This document shows positions 35,644 through 43,674 of a DNA stretch of 64,000 nt, one piece after another (the first letter of the stretch is position 1; every line of letters begins with the position of its first letter). The notes under the pieces are model-generated. The model had not been told where the DNA came from. It saw only the letters and a program-made list of their open reading frames with translations, and ran no database searches. The position numbers and the translations under genes are program-made. Source of the stretch: Marmoricola sp. (GTDB lineage Bacteria > Actinomycetota > Actinomycetes > Propionibacteriales > Nocardioidaceae); the NCBI GenBank assembly GCA_025964775.1, contig JAOPYE010000040.1, positions 248,001-312,000 of the forward strand, in the 5' to 3' direction.

Positions 35644-37131
35644 GTGACCACCACCAGAAGGTTTGGCCGAGCGAGAAGCTTCCGGGTTGCTGCCCTGACC
35701 CTCGTGCTGGCGACCGTGGCCACCACCGGCCCGGTCGTCAGCCAGGGCGCGAACGCCGCCTCCCCGTCATCGCCACCGTGGCAGACCGGGACCGGCACCA
35801 GCTTCCAGCAGACCGACCCGCACGAGGTCGGCACGTTGAAGTTCTACAACGCGGCCGGCACCCAGATCTTCGGGGGCAGCACGACGACTGCTCCGTTCGC
35901 GGCGTACGTGCAGTCCTCGGTCGCGATCCGCGCCGGTGACAACCGCGCCGAGCTCTTCGCCTACCAGCCGAACGCCGGCGACTACCCCGGCAACTGGTCC
36001 GGCTCCCTGCTCACCGCGGCCTCGACGTACCCGGTCGCCACGCCTCCGGGCTCGGTGGACCCTGCCCTGCCCGCAGTCACCGCGACGTCGGGCGACACCA
36101 CGTTGTCCGACTTCCTCACGGCCTACCCGCTGACCGACACCACCTCGGGCTACCAGGGTGTCCTGGAGCTGCGCCTGCGGACGGGCAATGCCGGGACCGA
36201 CGAGACCTCCTCGACCAGCTACGCAGTCGCGGACATCATCGTCACCGGCACGACGTGGGAGGTCTACGGCACCAAGGCCGACTCGAGCACCAACGAGACC
36301 GTGCCCGCCAGCGCGACCTACGGCACCGGCTTCCAGGTGACCGCTTCGGTCGTGGGCGCTGGCGCGACCCCGACCGGGACCGCGACCCTCAAGGACGGCA
36401 CGACGACGGTGGGAACCGCGGTCGGTCTCGACGGCTCCGGTAACGCGACGTTCAACGTCAGCGGCACCGCGCTGGGTGGGGGTGTCCACAACCTGACGGT
36501 GACCTACAGCGGCGACTCGGCGTACAACACCTCGACGTCGTCCGCGAGCCCGATCACCATTGCCAAGGCCGCGACCACCACGACGTCGACTGTGCCGACC
36601 AGGGCGACCTACGGCACGGCGTTCCACGTCACCGCGGCCGTCGGTGGACCCGGGGCTCGCACCGGAAGCGCCACCCTCAAGCAGGGAAGCACCGCGCTGT
36701 ACACGGTGAACCTCGTGTCGGGCACGGCGAGTTTCACCGTCGCCGGCACCAGACTGGCGCCTGGCACGCACCCGCTGACGGTCACCTACAACGGCTCGGT
36801 CTCGCTGCTGACCAGCACCTCGACCTCGAAGTCGGTCGTGATCGGCAAGGCGGTCGGCCACGCGGTCAATACGCTGAACCCGAAGACGATCAGCCACACC
36901 AAGCGGGCGAAGCTGATCGTCAAGGTGACCGCGACCGGCGTCGTGCCCACCGGCACCGTCACGATCTACGACGGCACGAAGGTGATCGGTCACGCGACCC
37001 TGAGCAGGGGCACCGTCACCTTCCTGCTGCCGAGGCTCCGGCGTGGCCTGCACCGGATCCACGTCCGGTACGGCGGCTCCGCGTACGTCAGCGCTGCGAC
37101 GGCAGCAACCGTGACCTTGAAATCCACGTAG
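35644..37131 (+). CDS. Secreted protein: shared domain plus three Ig-like repeats
   Basis: 495 residues. A signal peptide (cut near NAAS, residue 40) precedes the domain shared with the previous gene (about 55-210). Three Ig-like repeats follow, each with a 'PTGTxTLKDGTT ... GxHxLTVTYSGDSxY' pattern (Big_3/Ig-like group): ATPTGTATLKDGTTTVG, GARTGSATLKQGSTALY and VVPTGTVTIYDGTKVIG. The last repeat is basic (RLRRGLHRIHVRYGG). There is no membrane anchor. It starts at GTG 35644 after GAGAGGAAC. Such repeats usually mediate surface or wall contact; a structural role in the importer's surface assembly is inference. Confidence 0.8.
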   Translation: MTTTRRFGRARSFRVAALTLVLATVATTGPVVSQGANAASPSSPPWQTGTGTSFQQTDPHEVGTLKFYNAAGTQIFGGSTTTAPFAAYVQSSVAIRAGDNRAELFAYQPNAGDYPGNWSGSLLTAASTYPVATPPGSVDPALPAVTATSGDTTLSDFLTAYPLTDTTSGYQGVLELRLRTGNAGTDETSSTSYAVADIIVTGTTWEVYGTKADSSTNETVPASATYGTGFQVTASVVGAGATPTGTATLKDGTTTVGTAVGLDGSGNATFNVSGTALGGGVHNLTVTYSGDSAYNTSTSSASPITIAKAATTTTSTVPTRATYGTAFHVTAAVGGPGARTGSATLKQGSTALYTVNLVSGTASFTVAGTRLAPGTHPLTVTYNGSVSLLTSTSTSKSVVIGKAVGHAVNTLNPKTISHTKRAKLIVKVTATGVVPTGTVTIYDGTKVIGHATLSRGTVTFLLPRLRRGLHRIHVRYGGSAYVSAATAATVTLKST

Positions 37132-37162
37132 GACCGACGGCCCCCTTGGCAGGAGGAGACCC

Positions 37163-37984
37163 ATGACCGAAGTTCTCGACCGCACCGCGGTGGTGCCGTC
37201 CGTCGCCGGACCGGCATCGCTGGAGGCACGCCGGGTGTCGGCCTGGTTCGGGCAGCGCAAGGTGCTCGACCGGGTCTCGCTCGAGATGGCCCCTGGGCAG
37301 GTCACTGCGCTGATCGGCCCGTCGGGCTGCGGGAAGTCGACCTTCCTGCGGATCCTCAACCGGATGCACGAGCTGGTGCCGGCGGCCCGGCTCGCCGGTG
37401 CGGTGCACCTCGACGGAGTCGATATCTATGACCCCGAGCGGCGGCTGACCGATGCCCGGCACCAGATCGGGATGGTCTTCCAGAAGCCCAACCCGTTCCC
37501 GGCGATGTCGATCGCGGACAACGTCCTGGCGGGCCTGAAGATCACCGGGAGGACGATCGCGAAGTCGGATCGGGAGGCGTTGATCGAGGACAGCCTGACC
37601 CGGGCCGGTCTGTGGACCGAGGTGCGCGACCGGCTCAAGGCCCCCGGCGCGACGCTCTCGGGTGGACAGCAGCAACGACTGTGCATCGCGCGATCGCTGG
37701 CGGTCCGTCCGCGGGTCCTGCTGATGGACGAGCCGTGCTCGGCGCTCGACCCGACCTCGACCCGGGTCGTCGAGGAGACGATCAGCGAGATCTCGAGAGA
37801 CGTGACGATCGTGATCGTGACCCACAACATGCAGCAGGCGGCACGGGTCTCGGACCAGTGCGCGTTCTTCCTGGCCGAGCACGGCACCCCTGGCGTGATC
37901 GTCGAGCAGGGCCCGACCGATGCGATGTTCGGCGAGCCCCAGGACCGGCGTACGGCTGACTACGTCAACGGCCGCTTCGGCTGA
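37163..37984 (+). CDS. pstB: Phosphate-type ABC transporter ATPase PstB
   Basis: 273 residues. Walker A GPSGCGKST (residues 52-60), the PstB-specific LRILNRMHELVPAAR and MVFQKPNPFPAMSIADNVLA (Q loop), signature LSGGQQQRLCIARSL, Walker B VLLMDEPCSALDP and switch His in VIVTHNMQQAARVSD are all intact. It energises the PstCA permease. Its place as the last gene of the operon, after five accessory surface-protein genes, is unusual; normally it follows pstA directly. No phoU gene is seen nearby. AGGAGGAG lies 7-14 nt before the ATG. Confidence 0.95.
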   Translation: MTEVLDRTAVVPSVAGPASLEARRVSAWFGQRKVLDRVSLEMAPGQVTALIGPSGCGKSTFLRILNRMHELVPAARLAGAVHLDGVDIYDPERRLTDARHQIGMVFQKPNPFPAMSIADNVLAGLKITGRTIAKSDREALIEDSLTRAGLWTEVRDRLKAPGATLSGGQQQRLCIARSLAVRPRVLLMDEPCSALDPTSTRVVEETISEISRDVTIVIVTHNMQQAARVSDQCAFFLAEHGTPGVIVEQGPTDAMFGEPQDRRTADYVNGRFG

Positions 37985-37998
37985 CCCCACGATCACCT

Positions 37999-38039
37999 CA
38001 CGGCCGGCGGGGGACCTGGTCAAGATCCCGCCGGCCGTG
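37999..38039 (+). terminator. Hairpin terminator after pstB
   Basis: CACGGCCGGCGGG and CCCGCCGGCCGTG form a perfect 13-bp stem around a 15-nt loop, 15 bp after the pstB stop and 15 bp before the end of the convergent acetyltransferase gene. There is no T-run, as often in GC-rich actinobacteria. It may serve both directions. Confidence 0.8.
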
Positions 38040-38053
38040 GGGGCTGTCCTACC

Positions 38054-38551
38054 TCACAACATCTTCTGGTAGATCCCGACGTCGATCATCCGGTCCTGCT
38101 TGTCGCCGACCTCGCGCATGGTCCCGGCCAGCTCGAAGCCGTGCTGTTCGTGGAGGCGGTTGCTACCCGGGTTCGGCTGGGCGATCAGCGCGACCGCGGT
38201 GTGGAAGCCGCGGGTGCGCAGCTGGCTGAGAAGCTCGGCGTACAGCAGGGTGCCGAAGCCCTCGCGGCGCGCGGCCCGGTGCAGGTAGACCGAGGTCTCC
38301 CGGGTCCGGTGGTACGCCGGCCGGTCGCGGAACGGCGAGGCGTACGCGAACCCGAGCACGCTGCCGTCCTGGACCGCGACGACGAACGGGTCGCCGCTGT
38401 CGAGCTTGTGCTGCCAGTCGGCCAGGGGCCGTTCCGTGGTCTCGAAGGTCGAGTAGGCGTGCAGCGACTCGTGCGTGTAGATCTCCGCGACCGCAGGCAG
38501 ATCCGACGCGATCGCGTTCCGGATCGCCACGGTCCTGGGCTCGGCGCTCAT
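38054..38551 (-). CDS. GNAT acetyltransferase (phosphinothricin-acetyltransferase-like)
   Basis: 165 residues of the GNAT superfamily, closest in pattern to phosphinothricin/methionine-sulfone N-acetyltransferases: VAIRNAIASDLPAVAEIYTH at the start, STFETTERPLADWQHKLDSG, DRPAYHRTRETSVYLHRAAR, GFGTLLYAELLSQLRTRGFH (acetyl-CoA loop, in reduced RxxGxG form) and ALIAQPNPGSNRLHEQHGFE. It transfers acetyl from acetyl-CoA to an amine; the substrate is uncertain. It converges with the pst operon and diverges from the DinB-type gene. Confidence 0.88.
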   Translation of the reverse strand: MSAEPRTVAIRNAIASDLPAVAEIYTHESLHAYSTFETTERPLADWQHKLDSGDPFVVAVQDGSVLGFAYASPFRDRPAYHRTRETSVYLHRAARREGFGTLLYAELLSQLRTRGFHTAVALIAQPNPGSNRLHEQHGFELAGTMREVGDKQDRMIDVGIYQKML

Positions 38552-38602
38552 GGACCGAATAATCCCATCGGAGGAGTTGAGCCGGTACGGCAGACTGCTG
38601 CC

Positions 38603-39133
38603 GTGGCCATCGAACCTGACACCAAGGACTGGACCTGGGTCCTCGAGCAGCCCTGCGGTGAGTGTGGTTTCGACCCGACCACGATCGCCGTCGCGGATCT
38701 CCCGGAGGCGATCCACCGCAACACCCGGGGCTGGTTCGGAGCCCTCGACGGTCCGGACGCGACCGTACGTCCCGACGAGACCACCTGGTCGAGGCTCGAG
38801 TACGCCTGCCACGTGCGCGACGTGCACCGGATCTTCCGCGAGCGCGTCCAGCTGATGCTGGCCGAGAACGACCCGCAGTTCGACAACTGGGACCAGGACG
38901 CCACCGCCGTCGAGGACCGGTACGGCGAGCAGGACCCGAGCATCGTGGTCGTCGAGCTGGTCGAGGCGGCTGCCGACATCGCCGGCACCTATGCCGGTGT
39001 GGCGGGCGAGCAGTGGAACCGGACCGGGCGTCGCAGCAACGGCTCTGGCTTCACGGTCGCCTCGATCGGGCGCTACCACCTGCACGACGTCGTGCATCAC
39101 CTGCACGACATCGGCGTCGCAGGACCTTCGTGA
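38603..39133 (+). CDS. DinB/mycothiol-maleylpyruvate-isomerase-like protein
   Basis: 176 residues of the DinB-like four-helix-bundle superfamily. EYACHVRDVHRIFRERVQLM and ASIGRYHLHDVVHHLHDIGV carry the spaced His residues that bind a metal in this group; the N-terminus WTWVLEQPCGECGFDP with CxxC is typical of an actinobacterial DinB subgroup. Mycothiol-dependent chemistry is possible but not shown. It starts at GTG 38603, with CAGACT 6 nt upstream, the same motif as at miaA and the gene at 42403. It lies 10 bp before the DUF3046 gene and may be co-transcribed with it. Confidence 0.82.
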   Translation: MAIEPDTKDWTWVLEQPCGECGFDPTTIAVADLPEAIHRNTRGWFGALDGPDATVRPDETTWSRLEYACHVRDVHRIFRERVQLMLAENDPQFDNWDQDATAVEDRYGEQDPSIVVVELVEAAADIAGTYAGVAGEQWNRTGRRSNGSGFTVASIGRYHLHDVVHHLHDIGVAGPS

Positions 39134-39143
39134 GGAACCCTTC

Positions 39144-39338
39144 TTGAGACACACCGAGTTCTGGGAGCGGCTCGACCACGCCCTCGGGCCCGCGTACTCA
39201 CGATCCTGGGCCCGCCTGTTCGTGATGGCGGACCTGGGCGGACGCACGGCCGACGAGGCGCTGGCCGCCGGCGTGTCGCCCAAGGAGGTCTGGCGCGCGG
39301 TCTGGGCGGCTCTGGAGCTGCCGGCCAGCGACCGATGA
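39144..39338 (+). CDS. DUF3046 protein
   Basis: 64 residues. The N-terminus MRHTEFWERLDHALGPAYSR is characteristic of DUF3046, a small actinobacterial family that is found just upstream of recA; DLGGRTADEALAAGVSPKEV and WRAVWAALELP complete it. It starts at TTG 39144 with GAGGAACCC 8 nt upstream. Its function is unknown. Confidence 0.88.
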   Translation: MRHTEFWERLDHALGPAYSRSWARLFVMADLGGRTADEALAAGVSPKEVWRAVWAALELPASDR

Positions 39339-39405
39339 CGGCCCGCGCCGCCTGAGCGCGCTTCGTACTGGTTTGCGGTAGTCGTCACGCGGGTAGTGGT
39401 GCGGG

Positions 39406-39448
39406 GACGGGGCGCCCTCTCCCTCCCCTCATACCAGGGCGCCCCGTC
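39406..39448 (+). terminator. Hairpin between the DUF3046 gene and recA
   Basis: GACGGGGCGCCCT pairs perfectly with AGGGCGCCCCGTC over 13 bp around a 17-nt loop. It lies 67 bp after the DUF3046 stop and about 55 bp before the LexA box of recA, so it most likely ends transcription from upstream and isolates the recA promoter. The rest of this 327-bp gap holds the recA promoter and leader. Confidence 0.75.
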
Positions 39449-39504
39449 TTGGGGTCGTGCCCGCCCTCGTCGGGTCCGCGACACACCGGGCCGAGGTGCT
39501 GTGA

Positions 39505-39528
39505 TCGAACACCTGTTCGTACTACGGT
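39505..39528 (+). promoter_or_regulatory. LexA (SOS) box and promoter of recA
   Basis: TCGAACACCTGTTCGT (39505-39520) matches the actinobacterial LexA consensus TCGAACnnnnGTTCGA at all but the last base. TACGGT (39523-39528) is a suitable -10 directly after it, so LexA would block the promoter. About 137 nt of leader follow before the recA ATG. Confidence 0.88.
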
Positions 39529-39665
39529 TGCGTCCACAGGCAGGGTCGACCAGCCGTTCTCCACCGGTCAGAAACGATCGGGAGCGAGTGTCGGTGGCCG
39601 CACCTAACGTCTGGCGGGACACGGAGCGCACGACAGTGGCAGGACCTCGAGACAGGACGAAGACG

Positions 39666-40718
39666 ATGGCTGGACACGACAAGGACAAGGCGCTCGACGT
39701 AGCGCTCGCAAACATCGAGAAGCAGTACGGCAAGGGCTCGGTGATGCGACTGGGTGACGAGACCCGTGCGCCGCTCGAGGTGATCCCGACCGGTTCCATC
39801 GCGCTCGACATCGCGCTCGGCCTCGGCGGCCTGCCGCGTGGCCGCGTGGTCGAGATCTACGGCCCGGAGTCCTCCGGCAAGACCACGGTGGCCCTGCACG
39901 CGGTCGCCAACGCCCAGGCTGCCGGCGGCATCGTGGCCTTCATCGACGCCGAGCACGCGCTCGACCCCGACTACGCCGCAGCGCTCGGTGTCGACACCGA
40001 CGCCCTGCTGGTCTCGCAGCCCGACTCCGGTGAGCAGGCGCTCGAGATCGCCGACATGCTGATCCGCTCGGGCGCGCTCGACCTGGTCGTCATCGACTCG
40101 GTGGCGGCGCTGGTGCCCCGCGCCGAGATCGAGGGCGAGATGGGTGACAGCCACGTCGGCCTGCAGGCTCGACTGATGAGCCAGGCGCTGCGCAAGATGA
40201 CCGGTGCGCTGAGCAACTCCAACACGACGATGATCTTCATCAACCAGCTGCGCGAGAAGATCGGCGTGATGTTCGGGTCGCCGGAGACCACCACCGGCGG
40301 CAAGGCGCTGAAGTTCTACGCCTCGGTGCGCCTCGACGTCCGCCGGATCGAGACCCTCAAGGACGGCACCGACATGGTCGGCAACCGGACCCGGGTCAAG
40401 GTCGTGAAGAACAAGGTGGCCCCGCCGTTCAAGCAGGCCGAGTTCGACATCATGTACGGCAAGGGCATCTCCCGCGAGGGTGGCCTGATCGACGTCGGTG
40501 TCGACGCGGGCCTCGTCCGCAAGGCCGGCGCCTGGTACACCTACGAGGGCGACCAGCTCGGCCAGGGCAAGGAGAACGCCCGGGCCTTCCTGAAAGACAA
40601 CCCGGACCTGGCCAACGAGCTGGAGAAGCGGATCCTCGAGAAGCTCGGCATCGGCCCGACGGTGGATGCCCCCGCCGCGGTCGAGAAGGTGATCGACCCC
40701 GACGGCATCGACTTCTGA
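39666..40718 (+). CDS. recA: Recombinase RecA
   Basis: 350 residues. [20 protein letters not shown] opens the N-terminal domain; Walker A is [14 protein letters not shown], Walker [13 protein letters not shown], loop L1 around [20 protein letters not shown], and loop L2 [20 protein letters not shown]. It is complete and shows no intein. It directs homologous recombination and LexA self-cleavage. A longer frame from GTG 39588 exists, but homology supports ATG at 39666. recX follows after 121 bp that contain a dispersed repeat. Confidence 0.97.
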   Translation: MAGHDKDKALDVALANIEKQYGKGSVMRLGDETRAPLEVIPTGSIALDIALGLGGLPRGRVVEIYGPESSGKTTVALHAVANAQAAGGIVAFIDAEHALDPDYAAALGVDTDALLVSQPDSGEQALEIADMLIRSGALDLVVIDSVAALVPRAEIEGEMGDSHVGLQARLMSQALRKMTGALSNSNTTMIFINQLREKIGVMFGSPETTTGGKALKFYASVRLDVRRIETLKDGTDMVGNRTRVKVVKNKVAPPFKQAEFDIMYGKGISREGGLIDVGVDAGLVRKAGAWYTYEGDQLGQGKENARAFLKDNPDLANELEKRILEKLGIGPTVDAPAAVEKVIDPDGIDF

Positions 40719-40740
40719 CCAGGACCGTGAAACCACCGCG

Positions 40741-40808
40741 CTGGCTTCGTTGTCGTCGGTCGACGGCCGCTTCGCTTACAGGCCGCCTTCTCTCCTCCGC
40801 CTTGCCAT
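40741..40808. repeat. 70-bp dispersed repeat, copy B (inverted relative to copy A)
   Basis: CTGGCTTCGTTGTCGTCGGT at the left end through CTCCTCCGCCTTGCCATCA at the right; its reverse complement matches 2240-2308 with about eight differences. It occupies most of the recA-recX gap, so it is probably transcribed. Confidence 0.8.
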
Positions 40809-40839
40809 CACGGCGGTTTGACGATCCTGGCGATGCCAT

Positions 40840-41418
40840 ATGAGTCGAAACTTCGGGGAGGGCGGGCGTCGGCGGCGCCCGCCCTCTGCCGAACCTCCGT
40901 CGGACGACGCCGACCTGGGCCCCGAGGCCGACCCGGAGTCGGTGGGTCGCAAGATCCTGCTCGACCAGCTGGCCGGTCGGGCTCGCAGCCGGTCCGACCT
41001 CGCGGCCAAGCTCGCCCAGCGCGACGTACCGGACGAGATCGCGACCCGGCTCCTGGACCGGTTCGAAGAAGTCGGCCTCATCGACGACACCGCGTTCGCC
41101 GCTGAGTGGGTCGCCCAGCGCCAGGAGGGCAAGGGCCTCGCGAAACGCGCCCTGGCCCAGGAGCTGCGCCGCAAGGGCATCGACGACGAGGTCGCCCGCG
41201 ACGCCCTCGATTCGGTGAACGAGGAGGACGAGGTCGCCGCCGCACGCGTCCTGGTCCAACGCAAGCTTCGTACGATGCGTGACCTCGACCAGCAGGTGGC
41301 GATCCGTCGCCTTGTCGGCATGCTCGCCCGCAAGGGCTACTCGAGCGGGGTGGCTTTCCGGGTCGTGCGCGAAGAGCTCGACGCGGACATCAACGATCCT
41401 GAGCACATGGGGTTGTAG
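40840..41418 (+). CDS. recX: Regulatory protein RecX
   Basis: 192 residues. RecX binds along the RecA filament and limits its activity. A charged N-terminal extension (1-35) is followed by the three-helix repeats: GRKILLDQLAGRARSRSDLA, VPDEIATRLLDRFEEVGLID, DTAFAAEWVAQRQEGKGLAK, RALAQELRRKGIDDEVARDA and the last repeat RRLVGMLARKGYSSGVAFRV. The position after recA confirms the call. Confidence 0.92.
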   Translation: MSRNFGEGGRRRRPPSAEPPSDDADLGPEADPESVGRKILLDQLAGRARSRSDLAAKLAQRDVPDEIATRLLDRFEEVGLIDDTAFAAEWVAQRQEGKGLAKRALAQELRRKGIDDEVARDALDSVNEEDEVAAARVLVQRKLRTMRDLDQQVAIRRLVGMLARKGYSSGVAFRVVREELDADINDPEHMGL

Positions 41419-41881
41419 GGAGTTCCGCCTTCGGCGGAGGTGGTTCCGCCTTCGGCGGGCTTCGGTGGTCCGGTGTGCGGGTCCGCCGTCCAGACCCCCT
41501 TGCGCCATCGGCTTACCGCGTCGCTGCGACTTCTGCGCGGTGCCCGATTTCTGCTTGCAGCGCCGCGCTGCGCTTGATGCTGGCCGCAGCGGCGGCCTGC
41601 CCGTCGGCCCCGCGTGTCGGCTCACCTTGGTGAGTGGGTTGGCGTGCGGCCCACCGCAGATCTCCCACCACCTACCGGCTGTGACCGTCCGGCGGGGTGG
41701 GACGGGGAGGGCCCGGAGCGGCCAGCATCAAGCGCAGCGCGGCGACACGAAACAGGGCCGGCGGCAGCGAACCAGACAGAGTGTCGACGCGGTAAGCCGA
41801 TGGCGCGAGGCGCCCTCACCGGCACACCCCGCACAGGTGACCACAGCCCGCCGCTGCACCCCCGCCGAAGGCGGAACTACC
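41415..41881. repeat. 460-bp imperfect inverted-repeat element
   Basis: It fills the gap between recX and the SnoaL-like gene. Three nested blocks pair perfectly: AGTTCCGCCTTCGGCGG near 41421-41437 with its complement near 41861-41877; the 22-mer at 41502-41523 (GCGCCATCGGCTTACCGCGT...) with 41785-41806; and the 26-mer at 41562-41587 with 41718-41743. About 130 bp lie between the innermost arms. No protein-coding gene is supported inside. The structure suggests a non-autonomous mobile element or a long folded RNA. Confidence 0.75.
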
Positions 41882-42368
41882 CTCCCAACGCCGCCAACAT
41901 CTTCTTGCCGACATCGCTGAGGGTCCCGTGAGCGTCCGCAACCCGACACCACTCACGCGTCATCGCCGCGAACTTCGCCGGGTTGTAGATGTCCTCCTCG
42001 CGGATGAGGTTGCCCTCGTCGTCGAAGGTCAGGATGGTGATGTTCGATTCCTCGTGCACCGAGCCGTCGCCCGGGTCGCGCATGATGTTGCGGACATCGA
42101 GGATGACCCGGTTGGTGGGCGGGTCGAACACGTACCAAGCCGGAGGGAAGCCGATCATCTCGTTGCCCGGGAAGTCCGTCATCGTCTTGACGATCCAGCT
42201 GCGGATCTCCTCGCGACCGTTGAAGTCGCCGTAGACGTGCTCGCAGTACGTGGCGTCCTCGGTGAACAGGTCGGCGAACGCGGACCAGTCGCGGGTCTCG
42301 CAGATCTCCTCGACCTTCGACAGGTAGCGATCGAAGGCGGACTGCAACGTGTTCTCGTTTTGGGTCAC
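41877..42368 (-). CDS. SnoaL-like/NTF2-fold protein
   Basis: 163 residues with the cone-shaped alpha+beta fold of the NTF2/SnoaL group: LQSAFDRYLSKVEEICETRD, then DWSAFADLFTEDATYCEHVY, DFNGREEIRSWIVKTMTDFP and the strand-rich NRVILDVRNIMRDPG, NITILTFDDEGNLIREEDIY. Such proteins are isomerases, hydratases or ligand carriers; no specific reaction can be given. It starts at GTG 42368. The last codons lie against the outer end of the 460-bp inverted repeat. Confidence 0.82.
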   Translation of the reverse strand: MTQNENTLQSAFDRYLSKVEEICETRDWSAFADLFTEDATYCEHVYGDFNGREEIRSWIVKTMTDFPGNEMIGFPPAWYVFDPPTNRVILDVRNIMRDPGDGSVHEESNITILTFDDEGNLIREEDIYNPAKFAAMTREWCRVADAHGTLSDVGKKMLAALGG

Positions 42369-42402
42369 GGCGCCATCAAACCATTCACGGCAGACTGAGG
42401 GA

Positions 42403-43110
42403 ATGCACATCGAGTTTCTGCGCTCGCAGTTGAGCGCGGGGGAGTCCTGGGCCGAGCGGGCCGACCGGTCCCTGACCGGGGTGGGGCCGGTGCTGGCGCT
42501 CGACCTCGCAGGCGACCCGTTGAAGTTCCGGGTCGACGCCGAGCACCGGCTCTCGGTGCGACCGATGACGCCCGGAGACTTCGGCGATGTGACCCGCTGG
42601 GTCAACGAACCGCACGTGGCCCGGTGGTGGGACGAGTACCGGACCCCGGAGAAGGTCGAGGGCTACTACGGGCCGGCGCTGCGCGGTGAGGACCCGACCC
42701 GGCTGTGGATCTTCGAGGTCAACGGTCGTTCGGTCGGGTTCTGCCAGGACTACCGGATCGCCGACCATCCCGAGTGGGCGCTGCTCTGCTCGCGACCGGA
42801 CGCCGTCGGGTTCGACTACGCGATCGGGGAGCCTGCCTGGGTCGGACGCGGCATCGGGACCAGCCTGCTGTGGGTCTTCCTGCGCGACATCGTCTGGCCG
42901 GCGTACCCGGGGGTGCGGGAGTTCTTCGCGGCACCTGACCACCGCAACGCCGCGTCGCTCCGGTTGCTCACCAAGCTGGGCTTCACCCAGGGCGTCTGGT
43001 TCGACGAGCCGAACCCGGACGGCACGGCGGACACGTTGATCGGATGTTCCCTCGATGTGGCGCAGGTCATGGGTCTCGCAGGGTCGACGTCCGCGGTTAC
43101 TCGGGAGTAA
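42403..43110 (+). CDS. GNAT acetyltransferase, aminoglycoside 6'-N-acetyltransferase-like
   Basis: 235 residues. The first 45 residues are an extension (MHIEFLRSQLSAGESWAERA); the GNAT domain follows with LSVRPMTPGDFGDVTRWVNE, PHVARWWDEYRTPEKVEGYY, SVGFCQDYRIADHPEW, DYAIGEPAWVGRGIGTSLLW (acetyl-CoA-binding GRGIGT) and APDHRNAASLRLLTKLGFTQ. The pattern matches AAC(6')-type and siderophore-type acetyltransferases (WW and GxGIG motifs); clinical-type aminoglycoside resistance should not be assumed. CAGACT lies 6 nt before the ATG. It is followed after 9 bp by a thioesterase-fold gene. Confidence 0.83.
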   Translation: MHIEFLRSQLSAGESWAERADRSLTGVGPVLALDLAGDPLKFRVDAEHRLSVRPMTPGDFGDVTRWVNEPHVARWWDEYRTPEKVEGYYGPALRGEDPTRLWIFEVNGRSVGFCQDYRIADHPEWALLCSRPDAVGFDYAIGEPAWVGRGIGTSLLWVFLRDIVWPAYPGVREFFAAPDHRNAASLRLLTKLGFTQGVWFDEPNPDGTADTLIGCSLDVAQVMGLAGSTSAVTRE

Positions 43111-43119
43111 CATCGGGCC

Positions 43120-43593
43120 ATGCCCAACGTTGCTGATCTGTACAAGCTGTCCTCGCAGGTCCCGCTCGTCGGCGAGCGCCTGTTCTCGCTCGCGTTCGCC
43201 CAGAAGGCGCCCTACTTCGCGACGATCCACCCGCGCTTCACCCGGATCGAGCCGAACTACACCTCGCTGGTCATCCCCAAGCGTCGCTCCGTGCAGAACC
43301 ACATCGGCACCGTGCACGCGATCGCGCTGTGCAACGGCCTCGAGGCCGCAATGGGTGCGCTGGCGGAGTCCACGATCCCGAGCAACAAGCGCTGGATCCC
43401 CAAGGGGATGGACATCAGCTACACGGCCAAGGCGACTTCTGACATCACCTGCATCGCCGAGACCGACCCGGAGCAGTGGACCGGCGACAACCCCGACCTG
43501 CACGTGCGGGTCAAGGGCGTTCGCGATGACGGAACCACCGTCATCGAAGGCGTCATCAAGCTCTGGGTGACCGAAAAACCGAACAAGCTGTAA
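43120..43593 (+). CDS. DUF4442 hotdog-fold protein
   Basis: 157 residues of the hotdog fold (DUF4442, PaaI-related): FATIHPRFTRIEPNYTSLVI, VQNHIGTVHAIALCNGLEAA with the helix that carries catalytic residues in thioesterases, and RWIPKGMDISYTAKATSDIT. Acyl-CoA thioesterase activity is plausible but unproven. TAACAT stands 6 nt upstream of the ATG, so it can have its own leaderless mRNA although the preceding gene is only 9 bp away. Confidence 0.85.
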   Translation: MPNVADLYKLSSQVPLVGERLFSLAFAQKAPYFATIHPRFTRIEPNYTSLVIPKRRSVQNHIGTVHAIALCNGLEAAMGALAESTIPSNKRWIPKGMDISYTAKATSDITCIAETDPEQWTGDNPDLHVRVKGVRDDGTTVIEGVIKLWVTEKPNKL

Positions 43594-43674
43594 GGACGAG
43601 ACAGGCCCCGGTCGTCGAGCTTGCCGAGACGTCGTACGGACCGCGCTGCGTCGCGACGCACCGCAGACTTGAGA

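Noticed and set aside
37132-37162. A separate promoter or break before pstB
   Set aside because: The gap is only 31 bp with a ribosome-binding site and no promoter-like sequence, so pstB is most simply part of the same operon.
39588-39665. A longer recA start at GTG 39588
   Set aside because: The extra 26 residues are not seen in RecA proteins; the ATG at 39666 gives the normal N-terminus.
42403-43110. An acquired aminoglycoside-resistance gene
   Set aside because: The GNAT protein has AAC(6')-like motifs, but base composition and context are chromosomal, with no integron or mobile element; many such proteins have other substrates.
43605-43640. Another copy of the palindromic family (GGTCGTCGAGCTTGCCGAGACG)
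   Set aside because: It resembles a degenerate element, but the arms do not match the family well enough to call.
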